Source: Corynebacterium sanguinis (GTDB lineage: Bacteria > Actinomycetota > Actinomycetes > Mycobacteriales > Mycobacteriaceae). From it: a DNA stretch of 64,000 bases. Below are positions 36,763 through 48,231 of the stretch, piece after piece. Location of the stretch: the NCBI RefSeq assembly GCF_007641235.1, contig NZ_CP038157.1:248001-312000 (forward strand). Reading direction: 5' to 3'. The position numbers and the translations under genes are program-made. The stretch's first letter is position 1. Every line of letters starts with the position of its first letter. The notes under the pieces are model-generated. The model ran no database searches, was not told the DNA's origin, and was given only the letters and a program-made list of their open reading frames with translations.

Positions 36763-38037
36763 ATGACTGAACTGTGGCCAGCGCCGTTTTCGGCGACCCC
36801 GATCACCCATACCGTAAGCGTGCCGGGGTCAAAGTCGCTGACCAACCGCGCCTACGTGCTCTCCACGCTGGCCCAGGGGCCCTCAACGATTATCGGTGCG
36901 CTGCGCTCGCGCGACACGGACTTAATGGAGGCGGCGCTCGCCTCCATGGGCGTGCGTTTTCACACCGAGGGCGAGACAATCTCCGTGACCCCCGGCGACC
37001 TGCACGGCGCCGAGGTCGACTGCGGGCTCGCTGGCACCGTGATGCGCTTCGTGCCCGCGGTTGCCGCGTTTGCGTCCGGGCAGGTGCGTTTCGACGGCGA
37101 CGATCGCGCCCGCCAGCGCCCCATCTCCACCATCCTCGACGCCCTGCGCGACCTCGGCGTCGACATCGAGGGCGACAGCCTGCCGTTTAGTGTTCACGGC
37201 ACCTCCCACGCGCGCGGCGGCACCGTGGAGATCGACGCCTCCGGCTCCTCCCAGTTCGTCTCCGGGCTGCTCCTCGCCGCCGCGCGTTTCGACAAAGGCG
37301 TGACCATCACCCACACCGGCGGCACCCTGCCCTCGATGCCGCACATCGAGATGACGCTCGCCATGCTTGCCGACGCCGGCGTGACCGTCGAAACCTCCGG
37401 TCACACCTGGCGCGTTGCGCCGCAGCCGATCCGCGGGCGCACGTGGGTGGTCGAGCCGGACCTGTCGAACGCAACCCCGTTCATCGCCGCAGCGGCTGTC
37501 ACCGGTGGTTCCGTGGCCGTGAAACACTGGCCGGTGTCCACCACGCAGCCGGGCGACGCGATCCGCACGATTGTGGAGCGCATGGGCGGCGAGACCGTGC
37601 TCGAGGCCGACGGCGCGGGTGGCCACACCCTGCGCGTGACGGGGCCGTCGCGAGGCATGCTGCGCGGCATCCGGCTGGACATGAGCGACCTCGGTGAGCT
37701 GACCCCCACCGTCGCCGCACTCGCAGCAGTAGCGACGACGCCGTCCGAGCTCACCGGCATCGCGCACCTGCGCGGGCACGAAACCGACAGGCTCAAGGCG
37801 TTGACGGACGAGATCAACAAGCTCGGCGGCGACTGCGAGGAGCTCACCGACGGCCTGCGCATCCGCCCAGCGCGCCTACATGGGGGCCAGTGGCTCTCTT
37901 ACGACGACCACCGCATGGCCACCGCCGGGGCGATCATCGGCCTGACCACCGAGGGTGTTGAGGTCGAAAACATCGCCACCACCGCCAAGACCCTGCCCGG
38001 GTTCGAGACCATGTGGGCCGAGATGGTGGAGGCGTAA
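36763..38037 (+). CDS. aroA: 5-enolpyruvylshikimate-3-phosphate synthase
   Basis: This 424-residue enzyme of the shikimate pathway joins phosphoenolpyruvate to shikimate 3-phosphate. [15 protein letters not shown] (substrate lysine and Ser) is at the start, [15 protein letters not shown] follows, then the [14 protein letters not shown] loop, and [12 protein letters not shown] near the end. The PEP-binding LRGHETDRL is intact. An upstream in-frame ATG at 36751 is possible, but the conserved start is MTELW. It is followed after six bases by rsgA. Confidence 0.95.
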   Translation: MTELWPAPFSATPITHTVSVPGSKSLTNRAYVLSTLAQGPSTIIGALRSRDTDLMEAALASMGVRFHTEGETISVTPGDLHGAEVDCGLAGTVMRFVPAVAAFASGQVRFDGDDRARQRPISTILDALRDLGVDIEGDSLPFSVHGTSHARGGTVEIDASGSSQFVSGLLLAAARFDKGVTITHTGGTLPSMPHIEMTLAMLADAGVTVETSGHTWRVAPQPIRGRTWVVEPDLSNATPFIAAAAVTGGSVAVKHWPVSTTQPGDAIRTIVERMGGETVLEADGAGGHTLRVTGPSRGMLRGIRLDMSDLGELTPTVAALAAVATTPSELTGIAHLRGHETDRLKALTDEINKLGGDCEELTDGLRIRPARLHGGQWLSYDDHRMATAGAIIGLTTEGVEVENIATTAKTLPGFETMWAEMVEA

Positions 38038-38043
38038 GTTTTC

Positions 38044-39069
38044 GTGGCGAGGCGGTTTTCCGACTACGACGAGTCAGACGTCCGCGTCCGCCCCGGCAAG
38101 GGCTCGCGGCCACGCTCCAAGGATCGACCCTCCCACGACGACGCAGTGGGCGGGATGGTGGTTACGAAAGACCGCGGCCGCTGGGGGGTCGTGCTCGACG
38201 ACACCGGGGCGGTGGTCCAGTGCATGCGGGCGCGGGAGCTGAAGAAGGTCTCCGTCGAGGTGGGCGACTGCGTCGGCGTGGTGGGCGATACCAGCGGCGA
38301 CAAGGACACCCTAGCGCGCATCGTCAAGCGCGAGGACCGCACCTCGGTGCTGCGCCGCACCGCGGACGACACCGACCCCTACGAGCGCATCATCGTGGCC
38401 AACGCGCAGCTGCTGCTGATTGTCAGCGCGGTGACCGATCCCCCGCCGCGCACCGGGTTTGTCGAGCGCGCGCTGATCGCCGCGTTCGTCGGGGGCGTCA
38501 CCCCAATCGTGTGCCTGACCAAATCTGATCTGGCTGACCCGGCGATTTTCCGCGCGGAGCTCGAAGACCTCGACGTCGACGTGATGGAGGTCGGCATCGA
38601 CGACGACATCAAGCAGCTCACCAAACGCATCACGGGTCGCCTCTCCGCGCTCATCGGCCACTCCGGCGTGGGCAAATCGACACTGGTCAACCGCATCGTT
38701 CCCGACGCCAACCGGGAAACCGGCGAGGTTTCCGGGGTGGGCAAGGGCCGCCACACCTCCACCCAGTCGGTAGCGCTCGAGCTGCCCGGCGGCGGCTGGA
38801 TCATCGACACCCCCGGCATCCGCTCCTTCGGGCTGGCCCACGTCAGTCCCGACGAGATCGTCGGCGTGTTCCCCGAGCTCGCCGCGGCAGCGGAGGACTG
38901 CCCGCGCGGCTGCACGCACCTCGGCCCGCCCGCCGACCCGGAGTGCGCGTGGGACGAGCTCGATCACTCCTCCCCGGTGGGCAGGCGCGCGCTCGCTGTC
39001 CGACGCCTGCTGGAGGCGCTGCACTCGAACAACGAGTGGGAGCTAAAGCAGCTCGATGATAAACGGTAG
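38044..39069 (+). CDS. rsgA: Ribosome small-subunit-dependent GTPase RsgA
   Basis: This 341-residue circularly permuted GTPase acts in late maturation of the 30S subunit. An OB-fold domain is followed by G4 (TKSD), then G1 GHSGVGKST and G3 DTPGIRSFG, the permuted order. The C-terminal zinc motif CPRGCTHLGPPADPEC is complete. Translation starts at GTG. It is in an operon with aroA, and its 3' end overlaps the convergent DUF6912 gene by 27 bases. Confidence 0.93.
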   Translation: MARRFSDYDESDVRVRPGKGSRPRSKDRPSHDDAVGGMVVTKDRGRWGVVLDDTGAVVQCMRARELKKVSVEVGDCVGVVGDTSGDKDTLARIVKREDRTSVLRRTADDTDPYERIIVANAQLLLIVSAVTDPPPRTGFVERALIAAFVGGVTPIVCLTKSDLADPAIFRAELEDLDVDVMEVGIDDDIKQLTKRITGRLSALIGHSGVGKSTLVNRIVPDANRETGEVSGVGKGRHTSTQSVALELPGGGWIIDTPGIRSFGLAHVSPDEIVGVFPELAAAAEDCPRGCTHLGPPADPECAWDELDHSSPVGRRALAVRRLLEALHSNNEWELKQLDDKR

Positions 39070-39537
39070 CTCGCTGGGGTCGTAGAAGGCCATGTAGTTG
39101 TCTTGGGCGTCGCCCACCGCCAGCTCGGCGTCCTCGTCGCCGAGATCCGCGGCGTCGACGTTGTCAATCGCCTTCGCGGTGGCGGCCTCGGCCTCGGCGA
39201 CGTCGATATGCAGCGCGGCGACGTCTTTGAGCTCAACGGGCCCCGCGATGCGGACCACGGACTCCCCCATCTCGGGTTCGCCGGTGGCCTCCACATCGGC
39301 GGAGACAACCACGCGGCGGTGCGGGAACTGCTCCTCGTCCCCAATCGTGAGCAAGCGTATTGACGCCAACGCAGCTTCGTCGAACGCAATCGCCTCAATC
39401 TCCTCCTGATCGCCCGAGGTGAAAAGCTCCGTCAGCTTTGGTGTCGCGGCGAAACCCCAGCCGTTGCGGGGGTGGAGAACGCCGTTGTCCTTGAGCGAGG
39501 CCAGCATAGAAAACGTCGCCGGGATGTAGACCCTCAC
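39043..39537 (-). CDS. DUF6912 family protein
   Basis: The 164-residue acidic soluble protein begins MRVYIPATFSMLASL, the family signature. EEQFPHRRVVVSADVEA is the most conserved-looking middle part. No catalytic motif. Its start overlaps the stop of the upstream HAD gene (ATGA), so it is translationally coupled. Function unknown. Confidence 0.75.
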   Translation of the reverse strand: MRVYIPATFSMLASLKDNGVLHPRNGWGFAATPKLTELFTSGDQEEIEAIAFDEAALASIRLLTIGDEEQFPHRRVVVSADVEATGEPEMGESVVRIAGPVELKDVAALHIDVAEAEAATAKAIDNVDAADLGDEDAELAVGDAQDNYMAFYDPSELPFIIELL

Positions 39538-39950
39538 TCGAACTCACCCTCAATGTCGAACAGGGACTGGATCTCCACAGCGGTGCGCTCGAAGGCGGTG
39601 TGCAGGATGCCGATCATGCCGTTTTCCACGGCGCCGCGCACGTTCATGATGTCGTCGTCGATCATCACGCAGTCGGCCAGCGGGGCGTCGACCGCGTCCG
39701 CGGCGGCCTGGAACGCGGCGCGCTCGGGCTTGCGCGCACCCACCTCGCCAGAGAGCACGACCGCATCGACTATCCCGCGGAACTCCCACTCGCGCACCTG
39801 GTCGGCCTGCTCCCCCTCGGCCTCGACGTTGGAGAGGATGGCGGTTTTAATGCCCGTGTCCTTCACGGACTCGATCAAGGTGCGCCACCGGCGCTGGTCC
39901 TCGGCATCGGTGTCGAGAACTCCGGCGTAGTCAATGATGAGTGCCTGCAT
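39534..39950 (-). CDS. HAD-superfamily hydrolase
   Basis: This is a 138-residue small HAD protein. Motif I is IIDYAGVLD with the nucleophilic Asp but Ala at the usual acid/base Asp position. Motif II is AILSNVE, the Lys lies in GARKPERAAF and the acidic end in CVMIDDDIMNV. The Ala suggests reduced or different phosphatase activity, although DYxGVL occurs in active relatives. The ATG at 39950 starts the domain; the longer upstream frame has no similarity. It has no cap domain insert. Confidence 0.8.
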   Translation of the reverse strand: MQALIIDYAGVLDTDAEDQRRWRTLIESVKDTGIKTAILSNVEAEGEQADQVREWEFRGIVDAVVLSGEVGARKPERAAFQAAADAVDAPLADCVMIDDDIMNVRGAVENGMIGILHTAFERTAVEIQSLFDIEGEFE

Positions 39951-40078
39951 CAGGATAGGAAACCTCTCTGTGAGCTTAGTTTTCGTGCTTACTTTATTGT
40001 GCGCTAGCGCCCTTGCGACGCTGCCTAATCGTGCCACAATCCTACCTACCCCGCTTTCCCACCGCGTAAGGAGCAAAC

Positions 40079-40444
40079 GTGTTCTACCCAGTGCCAGGGC
40101 AGCAGTACATGCACGTTTTGGTGCCCAGGAGGTTGCCCTCGGCCAGGCCCCAAGACCGCGCCGAGCCCACGGCTAACGTCTCACCCCTGGTGCGCGGTGC
40201 CCTCGACGCGGCCTTTGGCAACCGCGACGCGGCGACTCTTAAATCGAAGCTGTACGCGCTCGGGGTGCGCAACCACGTCAAGGCTAAGCAAAGGGCTTTG
40301 GCGGTGCGCGGACCGGTGCGCATTGTCACGTGCCACGCACGCGAGGGCGGGGAGTTGTTTGGCACCGTCGACGTTGGCGGGCGGCGCTTCGGCTACGTCG
40401 CCCGCGTGCGCGACGCGCGCCTAGTGTCGTTCAAGGTGCTGTAG
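40079..40444 (+). CDS. Rv3235 family protein
   Basis: This 121-residue basic protein has a conserved C-terminal domain RIVTCHAREGGELFGTVDVG with GRRFGYVARV. It belongs to a small actinobacterial family found near secA1. The GTG start is supported by AAGGAG five bases upstream. No catalytic motif; the high Arg content (no membrane segment) might allow nucleic acid binding, which is conjecture. Confidence 0.75.
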   Translation: MFYPVPGQQYMHVLVPRRLPSARPQDRAEPTANVSPLVRGALDAAFGNRDAATLKSKLYALGVRNHVKAKQRALAVRGPVRIVTCHAREGGELFGTVDVGGRRFGYVARVRDARLVSFKVL

Positions 40445-40453
40445 GTCGACACG

Positions 40454-40660
40454 CTACTTCCCGCGGCGCCGCCGGCGGTAAACGCTGAGCGCGTAAAGGA
40501 CACACCCTATACCTCCCAGCAAGGTGAGGGTTTTTCCTTGGGAGTACAGCGGGTGGGAGAAGTCGCCGGTGACAATCTGCACTACGTTCAGCAGTATCCC
40601 CACGCACGTGACGGGGATCAGCAGAATGACTAGCGGGTTCTTCAACATGACTGCGACCAT
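40454..40660 (-). CDS. Putative two-helix membrane protein
   Basis: A 68-residue version starting MVAVMLKNPLVILLIPVTC has two hydrophobic helices and a basic end YRRRRRGK. The frame is open further upstream to 40825, but that region overlaps a long palindrome and lacks coding character. No family is recognised, and the start is uncertain. It is the first frame downstream of secA on the same strand. Confidence 0.45.
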   Translation of the reverse strand: MVAVMLKNPLVILLIPVTCVGILLNVVQIVTGDFSHPLYSQGKTLTLLGGIGCVLYALSVYRRRRRGK

Positions 40661-40789
40661 CGCACGATACGCGGGAAGCAGGAAGCCCGAAGTCCGAGCT
40701 CGGTACGACAGTAAAAACCTTTCGCGGGTGAATCGCCGAGGGTCAGCAGTGACAAGTTTTACATCAGGCCTCCACACCACCTGGGAAAA

Positions 40790-40824
40790 TGACAAAAGTT
40801 GCAACGCTGGTGCAACTTTTGTCA
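40790..40824 (-). terminator. Perfect 14-bp inverted repeat after secA
   Basis: TGACAAAAGTTGCA and TGCAACTTTTGTCA are exact complements around a seven-base spacer, 19 bases beyond the secA stop. On the minus strand the right arm is followed by TTTTCCC, so a transcription stop is plausible. The arms are not G+C-rich, however, and the perfect symmetry also suits a protein-binding operator for the following small gene. Confidence 0.55.
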
Positions 40825-40842
40825 CTCACAACGGCCCACCTT

Positions 40843-43386
<2,544 letters not shown>

Positions 43387-43430
43387 GTGCTAGGAGTCCT
43401 TCATGTTGGTGGAAATAAACTACTGCCAAC

Positions 43431-43453
43431 CAGCCATAGTACCGCCATGGCTG
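43431..43453. repeat. Inverted repeat in the secA upstream region
   Basis: CAGCCAT and ATGGCTG flank nine bases, 45-67 bases upstream of the secA start codon. The distance suits a promoter-proximal operator or a leader hairpin. No regulator is known to me. Confidence 0.4.
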
Positions 43454-43492
43454 ACAACCGTCGCTGGGAAGTCACCCTTAAAAGACCGAGCA

Positions 43493-43526
43493 CCGCCTTG
43501 CAAGGGCGAAAACCCTCACAGGCGGC
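43493..43526 (-). terminator. Probable terminator of hpf
   Basis: On the minus strand CGCCT pairs with AGGCG enclosing an inner GGG/CCC hairpin, followed by GTCTTTT. It sits 17 bases past the hpf stop and ahead of the secA promoter region. Confidence 0.5.
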
Positions 43527-43543
43527 GCTGCGCAAAACCTCAT

Positions 43544-44227
43544 TTAGGCGTTGTCGTCCGTCTCCACGAGCGAGATCAGGCCGTAGTCGAACGCGTGACG
43601 ACGGTACACCACCGACGGGCGGTTGGTCTCCTTGTCAATGAAGAGGTAGAAGTCGTGGCCGACCAGCTCCATCTCGGACAGGGCGTCGTCGACGCTCTTC
43701 GGCGTGGCGGGGTGCTCCTTGCGGCGCACGACCTGGCCCGGCTGAACGTCCTCGATTTGGTCAGCGTACGGGTCCACGTCGAACTGGCCGCCGGCGTTTG
43801 CGCGCGCCTCGCGGGCCTGTGCCTCGAGCTCCGCGGCGATCTGGCCGGTGGACTTCGGAGCGCGGTGGCCGGAGCGGGAAATCTCGCGGCGCACCTTGAC
43901 CTTGCGCAGCGAGCGCTCCAGCTTGCCAATCGCCGACTCGAGGGCCGCGTAGAAGCTGTCCTCCTTGGCCTCGGCGCGGGCGAGGTGGCCCTTGCCGGTG
44001 GCGGTGATCTGGATGCGCTGCGCCTGCGCCTCACGGCGCGGGTTCGGCTCGTGCTTGAGCTCGACGTGGAAGAAATTCAGCGTCGGATCAAGCTTCTCAA
44101 TCTTGGCGAGCTTGGCGTTGACGCGCTCCTGGAAGTGCTCGGGGACCTCGACGTTGCGCCCGGTGATGGTCACCTGCGCCTCCGGGCTCAAGACGGCGTT
44201 GGCGTCGTTGTTGTCTGCAGAAGTCAT
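43544..44227 (-). CDS. hpf: Long-form ribosome hibernation promoting factor
   Basis: This 227-residue long HPF has an N-terminal HPF/YfiA domain (VTITGRNVEVPEHFQERVNA onward, with KVKVRREISRSG). A charged linker leads to the C-terminal dimerisation domain (GHDFYLFIDKETNRPSVVYR then RHAFDYGLISL). It pairs 70S ribosomes into inactive 100S dimers in stationary phase. The gene lies upstream of secA as in mycobacteria. Confidence 0.93.
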   Translation of the reverse strand: MTSADNNDANAVLSPEAQVTITGRNVEVPEHFQERVNAKLAKIEKLDPTLNFFHVELKHEPNPRREAQAQRIQITATGKGHLARAEAKEDSFYAALESAIGKLERSLRKVKVRREISRSGHRAPKSTGQIAAELEAQAREARANAGGQFDVDPYADQIEDVQPGQVVRRKEHPATPKSVDDALSEMELVGHDFYLFIDKETNRPSVVYRRHAFDYGLISLVETDDNA

Positions 44228-44325
44228 CTGCTTCCTCCCTTGCTAGCAGCGAATATGGTGGTATATCCACTATACAAGCGGGCCGCGGCCGCCCGTGAGC
44301 AAACGTGCCACCAACTTCGCGGCAC

Positions 44326-44931
44326 TCACGCCCCGCACAGCGCCACGCAAGCACGCACGTCGGCTCCGCGGGCAAGCAGCGTTGCGACGCTCGCATGCAG
44401 CGTCGAGCCGGTCGTCACCACGTCATCGACCACGATGACCACACCCGCCGGCACCGCCGCGCACCGCACCTGCCCCGCCAGGTTCGCCCGCCGCTGCGCG
44501 GCGGAGAGCTCCGACTGATCCCGCGCGGCCCGCGCCAGGCTCAGCACCGCGGCCGTCGGCCTGCCACTGGCTCGGCACAGAGCCTCCACCGGGTCGCCGC
44601 CGCGAGCACGCGCCGCCGCCCGGCGCGTCGGGGCGGGCACCAGCACCGCGCCCTCCGGGATCTCACCGCGGGCCTCGAGGTGCGTCAGTGCGGCGTCGAG
44701 AAGCATGCCCGCGTGCCTGCGAACAGCGAGGTTGGCGCGCTCCTTCATTGACAGCACAATGCCGCGGTGCGCGCCCGCGTACGGGCCGAGCACGAACACG
44801 GGCGCGAGCGTATCGACGCCCGTACTCACGCGGTACGGCAGCGCAGCGAGCGCGTGTTGGCACTTTTCGCACAGAACCTGGCCCGCCGCCGCGCACCCCG
44901 CGCAGCGCCGCGGCAGGACCAGCTCAAACAT
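44326..44931 (-). CDS. ComF-family phosphoribosyltransferase-like protein
   Basis: This 201-residue protein has an N-terminal zinc-ribbon (RRCAGCAAAGQVLCEKCQ) and a C-terminal PRTase-like domain with the PRPP motif VVIVVDDVVTTGSTLHA. ComF helps natural DNA uptake in some bacteria; in actinobacteria its role is unsettled. The ATG at 44931 immediately precedes the zinc-ribbon. It follows lpqB after seven bases and is probably co-transcribed with mtrAB-lpqB. Confidence 0.85.
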   Translation of the reverse strand: MFELVLPRRCAGCAAAGQVLCEKCQHALAALPYRVSTGVDTLAPVFVLGPYAGAHRGIVLSMKERANLAVRRHAGMLLDAALTHLEARGEIPEGAVLVPAPTRRAAARARGGDPVEALCRASGRPTAAVLSLARAARDQSELSAAQRRANLAGQVRCAAVPAGVVIVVDDVVTTGSTLHASVATLLARGADVRACVALCGA

Positions 44932-44938
44932 TTCCGGC

Positions 44939-46651
44939 CTACCGGGCCACAATCGGAACGGATCGCACACCCTGCAACCCAGGCACCTCGCGCCAGTTCG
45001 GGACGTCTGTCGCACCCGACGGCAGCTGCAGCACCGCGTTCGCGTCTGTGGCGTAGATCATGTCCGCCCCCGCCGCGACAGCCACGACCGGCGCGGTGAT
45101 ATTTCCAATCGGCTTGCCCGTCGTACCCGAACCGTCCTGCTCCACGCGCACCACCGGCGAGCCCGGGTTACTGGTACCCGCGATGATCGACCCGTCAGGC
45201 TGCCAGTCCGCCGAAATCACGCTGCCCGCCAAATCCGGCGCGTACTCCAGAACGTTAATCACGCGGCGCTCGCCGTCGCCGTACTGCTCAACAATGCCGG
45301 TATACAGCGTGCCCTCGATCACCATGACCGCGCGAACCCCCGTGTTGGACAGCCGCAGCACTGAAATACTTCCGTCGACGCCCTGCGGCAGCTCGACAAC
45401 CACCTCCGCCGTGGAGTACTCCCCCGACGGGGCCTGCACGGCGCGCTGCACCTGGCGGCCATTCATGACCGTCCAGATCCCGGAGCCTGAGCTCTCAAAC
45501 GTCGGTCGCGTGAAGTTATCGCCCCTTAAAATCTCGCGCGCACCCTGCTCAAACGCTCCCGCGCGGAACACCTGGTCCCCCTCAGCACCGGTGATGATTG
45601 CGTAGTCACCAGCCGCGGTGACGTCAGCGGCGACGATATTGCCCTGCTCAGCAACCCTGCCATCCATCGGCTGTGCCTTCTCCTCGGCCACCTCGAACAG
45701 GCGTCCACCCGCCAGGGTGTAAAGCCGCTCTTCCTCCACCGTCGCCACCGGGCTGACGTTGGGGAAGTCCTCGCGTGAGAAGCTTTCCGTTCCCGGCAGC
45801 AGAGGATCACCGTCGGCGTAGATCGCAATCGGCCCGCTCACACCGGCACCGGCCAAGGTCCACACCAGCTGGGCCGCGAAGCGCAGGCGCTCCTGCTCCC
45901 CCAACCCGCTTAGACCCGTGAACGTGTACGCACCGTCTTCCACCCCGGTGTAGGCGGCCTCGGCAGGAAGATCGAACTTGAACGCCGTGCGTACCCGCTC
46001 CGAGGGCCCGCGAAGCAGAAGCGTAATCAGCGTGGTTTCCAAGGTGTCACGCTCGGCGAACACCCAGCGACGATCCGGCACGAGTTGAGTGCCGTCGCGG
46101 TTGAAGAAGTACAGGTTAAACGGCTGGTAGCGGTTGCGCATTTCCGTGCGCTCGATCACAGCACCGGCCGGCAGGGACGAGATCCGCCACTGGCCGTCGA
46201 CGCGCTGGACCTCCATCGTCGCCTCGTAACCCTGGCGCGCGGGGATAAAAGAGCCGCCCGGTCGCAACTCCCCGATGACGTTGCCCTGCACGTTGAAGCT
46301 CTGGGTGTCACCTCCACTAGCCAGGGTGTTCACGCTGATCCGGTCCACGACGATCGTCGAGGCGCTGGGGTCCCAGGCCTGGCGCGCCGCGTCCGTGAGA
46401 AAGCTCTTCGCACCCTCGTAGTTGCCCGCCGGCACCGCGGAGGCCGCGAAGAAATCCCGCAGCAGTACGTCAGGGTCACTGTCAGGCGCAGGCGTGATAT
46501 CGGGGTTAACCTGTGTCGGGGCGTCAAAGCTGCGAATCACCTGCGGCGCCGAATCCGTCGGCAGCGAAGCGCAGGACGTAACCAGCGCGCCCGCGGTCAG
46601 CGCCGCGAGCGCCGAAACAACGCGGCTGGGCCGCGCGCGGAAACTACGCAT
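44939..46651 (-). CDS. lpqB: Lipoprotein LpqB
   Basis: This 570-residue lipoprotein carries lipobox LVTSC after a short signal peptide. A GerMN-like domain (about 190-320, including LLLRGPSERVRTAFKFDLP) is followed by a C-terminal beta-propeller-like region. LpqB binds and modulates the sensor kinase MtrB. GTG at 46654 and ATG at 46651 are both possible, right after the mtrB stop, with AAAGGAG upstream. Confidence 0.93.
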   Translation of the reverse strand: MRSFRARPSRVVSALAALTAGALVTSCASLPTDSAPQVIRSFDAPTQVNPDITPAPDSDPDVLLRDFFAASAVPAGNYEGAKSFLTDAARQAWDPSASTIVVDRISVNTLASGGDTQSFNVQGNVIGELRPGGSFIPARQGYEATMEVQRVDGQWRISSLPAGAVIERTEMRNRYQPFNLYFFNRDGTQLVPDRRWVFAERDTLETTLITLLLRGPSERVRTAFKFDLPAEAAYTGVEDGAYTFTGLSGLGEQERLRFAAQLVWTLAGAGVSGPIAIYADGDPLLPGTESFSREDFPNVSPVATVEEERLYTLAGGRLFEVAEEKAQPMDGRVAEQGNIVAADVTAAGDYAIITGAEGDQVFRAGAFEQGAREILRGDNFTRPTFESSGSGIWTVMNGRQVQRAVQAPSGEYSTAEVVVELPQGVDGSISVLRLSNTGVRAVMVIEGTLYTGIVEQYGDGERRVINVLEYAPDLAGSVISADWQPDGSIIAGTSNPGSPVVRVEQDGSGTTGKPIGNITAPVVAVAAGADMIYATDANAVLQLPSGATDVPNWREVPGLQGVRSVPIVAR

Positions 46652-46654
46652 CAC

Positions 46655-48202
46655 TTAGGCTCCTTTCGCCGTTCGCGCCGTGGGCGCTTTCAGGTCAACC
46701 GGGGCGGTGACAAACCCCGTGCGCGGGTCTCGCGGAAGGACAAGGCGGAACTGCGATCCAACGTTGACGGTACCCGCCGCGTCAAGGGTTCCCTTGTGCA
46801 GCAGGGCGTCTTCTCGCGCAATCGCCAGGCCCAGGCCGGTGCCTCCCGAGTGGCGCTTGCGCGACTTGTCCGCGCGCCAGAAGCGGTTAAACACAAGATC
46901 TTCCTCCCCGGGCTTGAGTCCGATGCCCTCGTCGGTCACCGTGATCGCGACCGCCTCGTCGTTCTGCGTTAGCTCCACCGTCACGGGGTTGCCCTCGGAG
47001 TGGTCCACGGCGTTCGCGATGAGGTTGCGGATCACGCGCTCGATGCGCCGGGAGTCGCCCTCGATCTGCACCGGCTCGTCCGGGACGATGAAGTTCACCT
47101 CAACGTCGAGCTCGTCAGCCAGGTGTCGCGTGTGCTGCCACGCCGCTTCAATCGGGGCGCGGGCATCCATCTTCGCGGGCGAGAGGTCGGCCACGCCAGC
47201 GTCGTGACGCGAAATCTCGAGCAGGTCCCCCAGCAACTCCTCGAAGCGGTCGAGCTCACGCGTCATCAGCTCGGAGGCGCGCCTCGTGGTCGGCTCCAAG
47301 CTGTCCGGGTCGGCGGCGATCATGTCCGCAGCCATACGCACAGTGGTCAGCGGCGTGCGCAGCTCATGCGACACGTCGGAGGTGAACTGCCGCTGCAGGT
47401 CACCGTACTCCTCCAGCTGGGTGATCTGGCGCGACAGTTTATCCGCCATGTCGTTAAACGACAGCGCCAAGACCGCCATCTCGTCCTCGCCGTCGACGGG
47501 CATGCGCTCGCGCAAATGCCCCGCCGCGAAGCGCTCCGCCGTGCGCGACGCGGAACGCACGGGGGCCACGATCTGCTGTGAGGCGAGCCACGCGATGCCG
47601 ACGAGCAGGACCACGACGACCAGGATGGCCGAGACCAACAGGCCGCGCATCAGCGCGAGGGTCGACGCCTCGGCCTCCATGCTCATCACCAAATACACCT
47701 GCAGGCCCGGGATATCCGAGCTGGTCGGGGTGCCCACGATCAGGGCCTTGTAACTTGAGCCATCGGAACGCAGCGCCTCGTGGAACTGGTAGGCGACGTT
47801 GCCTTCAGAAACGAACTGGCGCAGCCGCTCCGGCACCTCATAGCCCTCCGGCGAGGTGGTCAGCGAGCCATCGGCGTTTTCTAACAGCAGCACCGGCTCG
47901 TAGACGGCGGCAGCCTCCGAATCCTGCTGCGACCTCTGCCCCAGCACGGCGCGCGCGGAGTTGAAGCGCGTCTGGGTTGACCCCGTCGACCCTGAACCGT
48001 CAATCTGCTCCTCGGCCACCACCCGGGCGCGCTCGATTTCCGTCGTCGCCAGGCCCACCTTCGCGGTGGTCACCCTCTGGGCCACCACCGAGGCCACCGC
48101 AAAGCCCAGGACCAGCATGACCACGGTGGACACGATCAGCACCGTGCCCACGAACCTGACCTGCAGGGACGTGCGCCATGCCTCGGCGACGTGCTCCCGC
48201 AC
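46655..48202 (-). CDS. mtrB: Sensor histidine kinase MtrB
   Basis: This 515-residue kinase has two membrane helices (VLIVSTVVMLVLGFAVASVV and LLVSAILVVVVLLVGIAWLA) flanking an extracytoplasmic sensor of about 130 residues. A HAMP domain, the phosphorylated His in SDVSHELRTPL, and the N (NLIANAVDHS), G1 (DEGIGL) and G2 (GGTGLGLAIA) boxes follow. It phosphorylates MtrA and influences osmoprotection, cell-wall hydrolases and division in corynebacteria. Confidence 0.95.
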   Translation of the reverse strand: MREHVAEAWRTSLQVRFVGTVLIVSTVVMLVLGFAVASVVAQRVTTAKVGLATTEIERARVVAEEQIDGSGSTGSTQTRFNSARAVLGQRSQQDSEAAAVYEPVLLLENADGSLTTSPEGYEVPERLRQFVSEGNVAYQFHEALRSDGSSYKALIVGTPTSSDIPGLQVYLVMSMEAEASTLALMRGLLVSAILVVVVLLVGIAWLASQQIVAPVRSASRTAERFAAGHLRERMPVDGEDEMAVLALSFNDMADKLSRQITQLEEYGDLQRQFTSDVSHELRTPLTTVRMAADMIAADPDSLEPTTRRASELMTRELDRFEELLGDLLEISRHDAGVADLSPAKMDARAPIEAAWQHTRHLADELDVEVNFIVPDEPVQIEGDSRRIERVIRNLIANAVDHSEGNPVTVELTQNDEAVAITVTDEGIGLKPGEEDLVFNRFWRADKSRKRHSGGTGLGLAIAREDALLHKGTLDAAGTVNVGSQFRLVLPRDPRTGFVTAPVDLKAPTARTAKGA

Positions 48203-48231
48203 CCGCCGAACGGGGTTAGTGTTCAGAAGTC

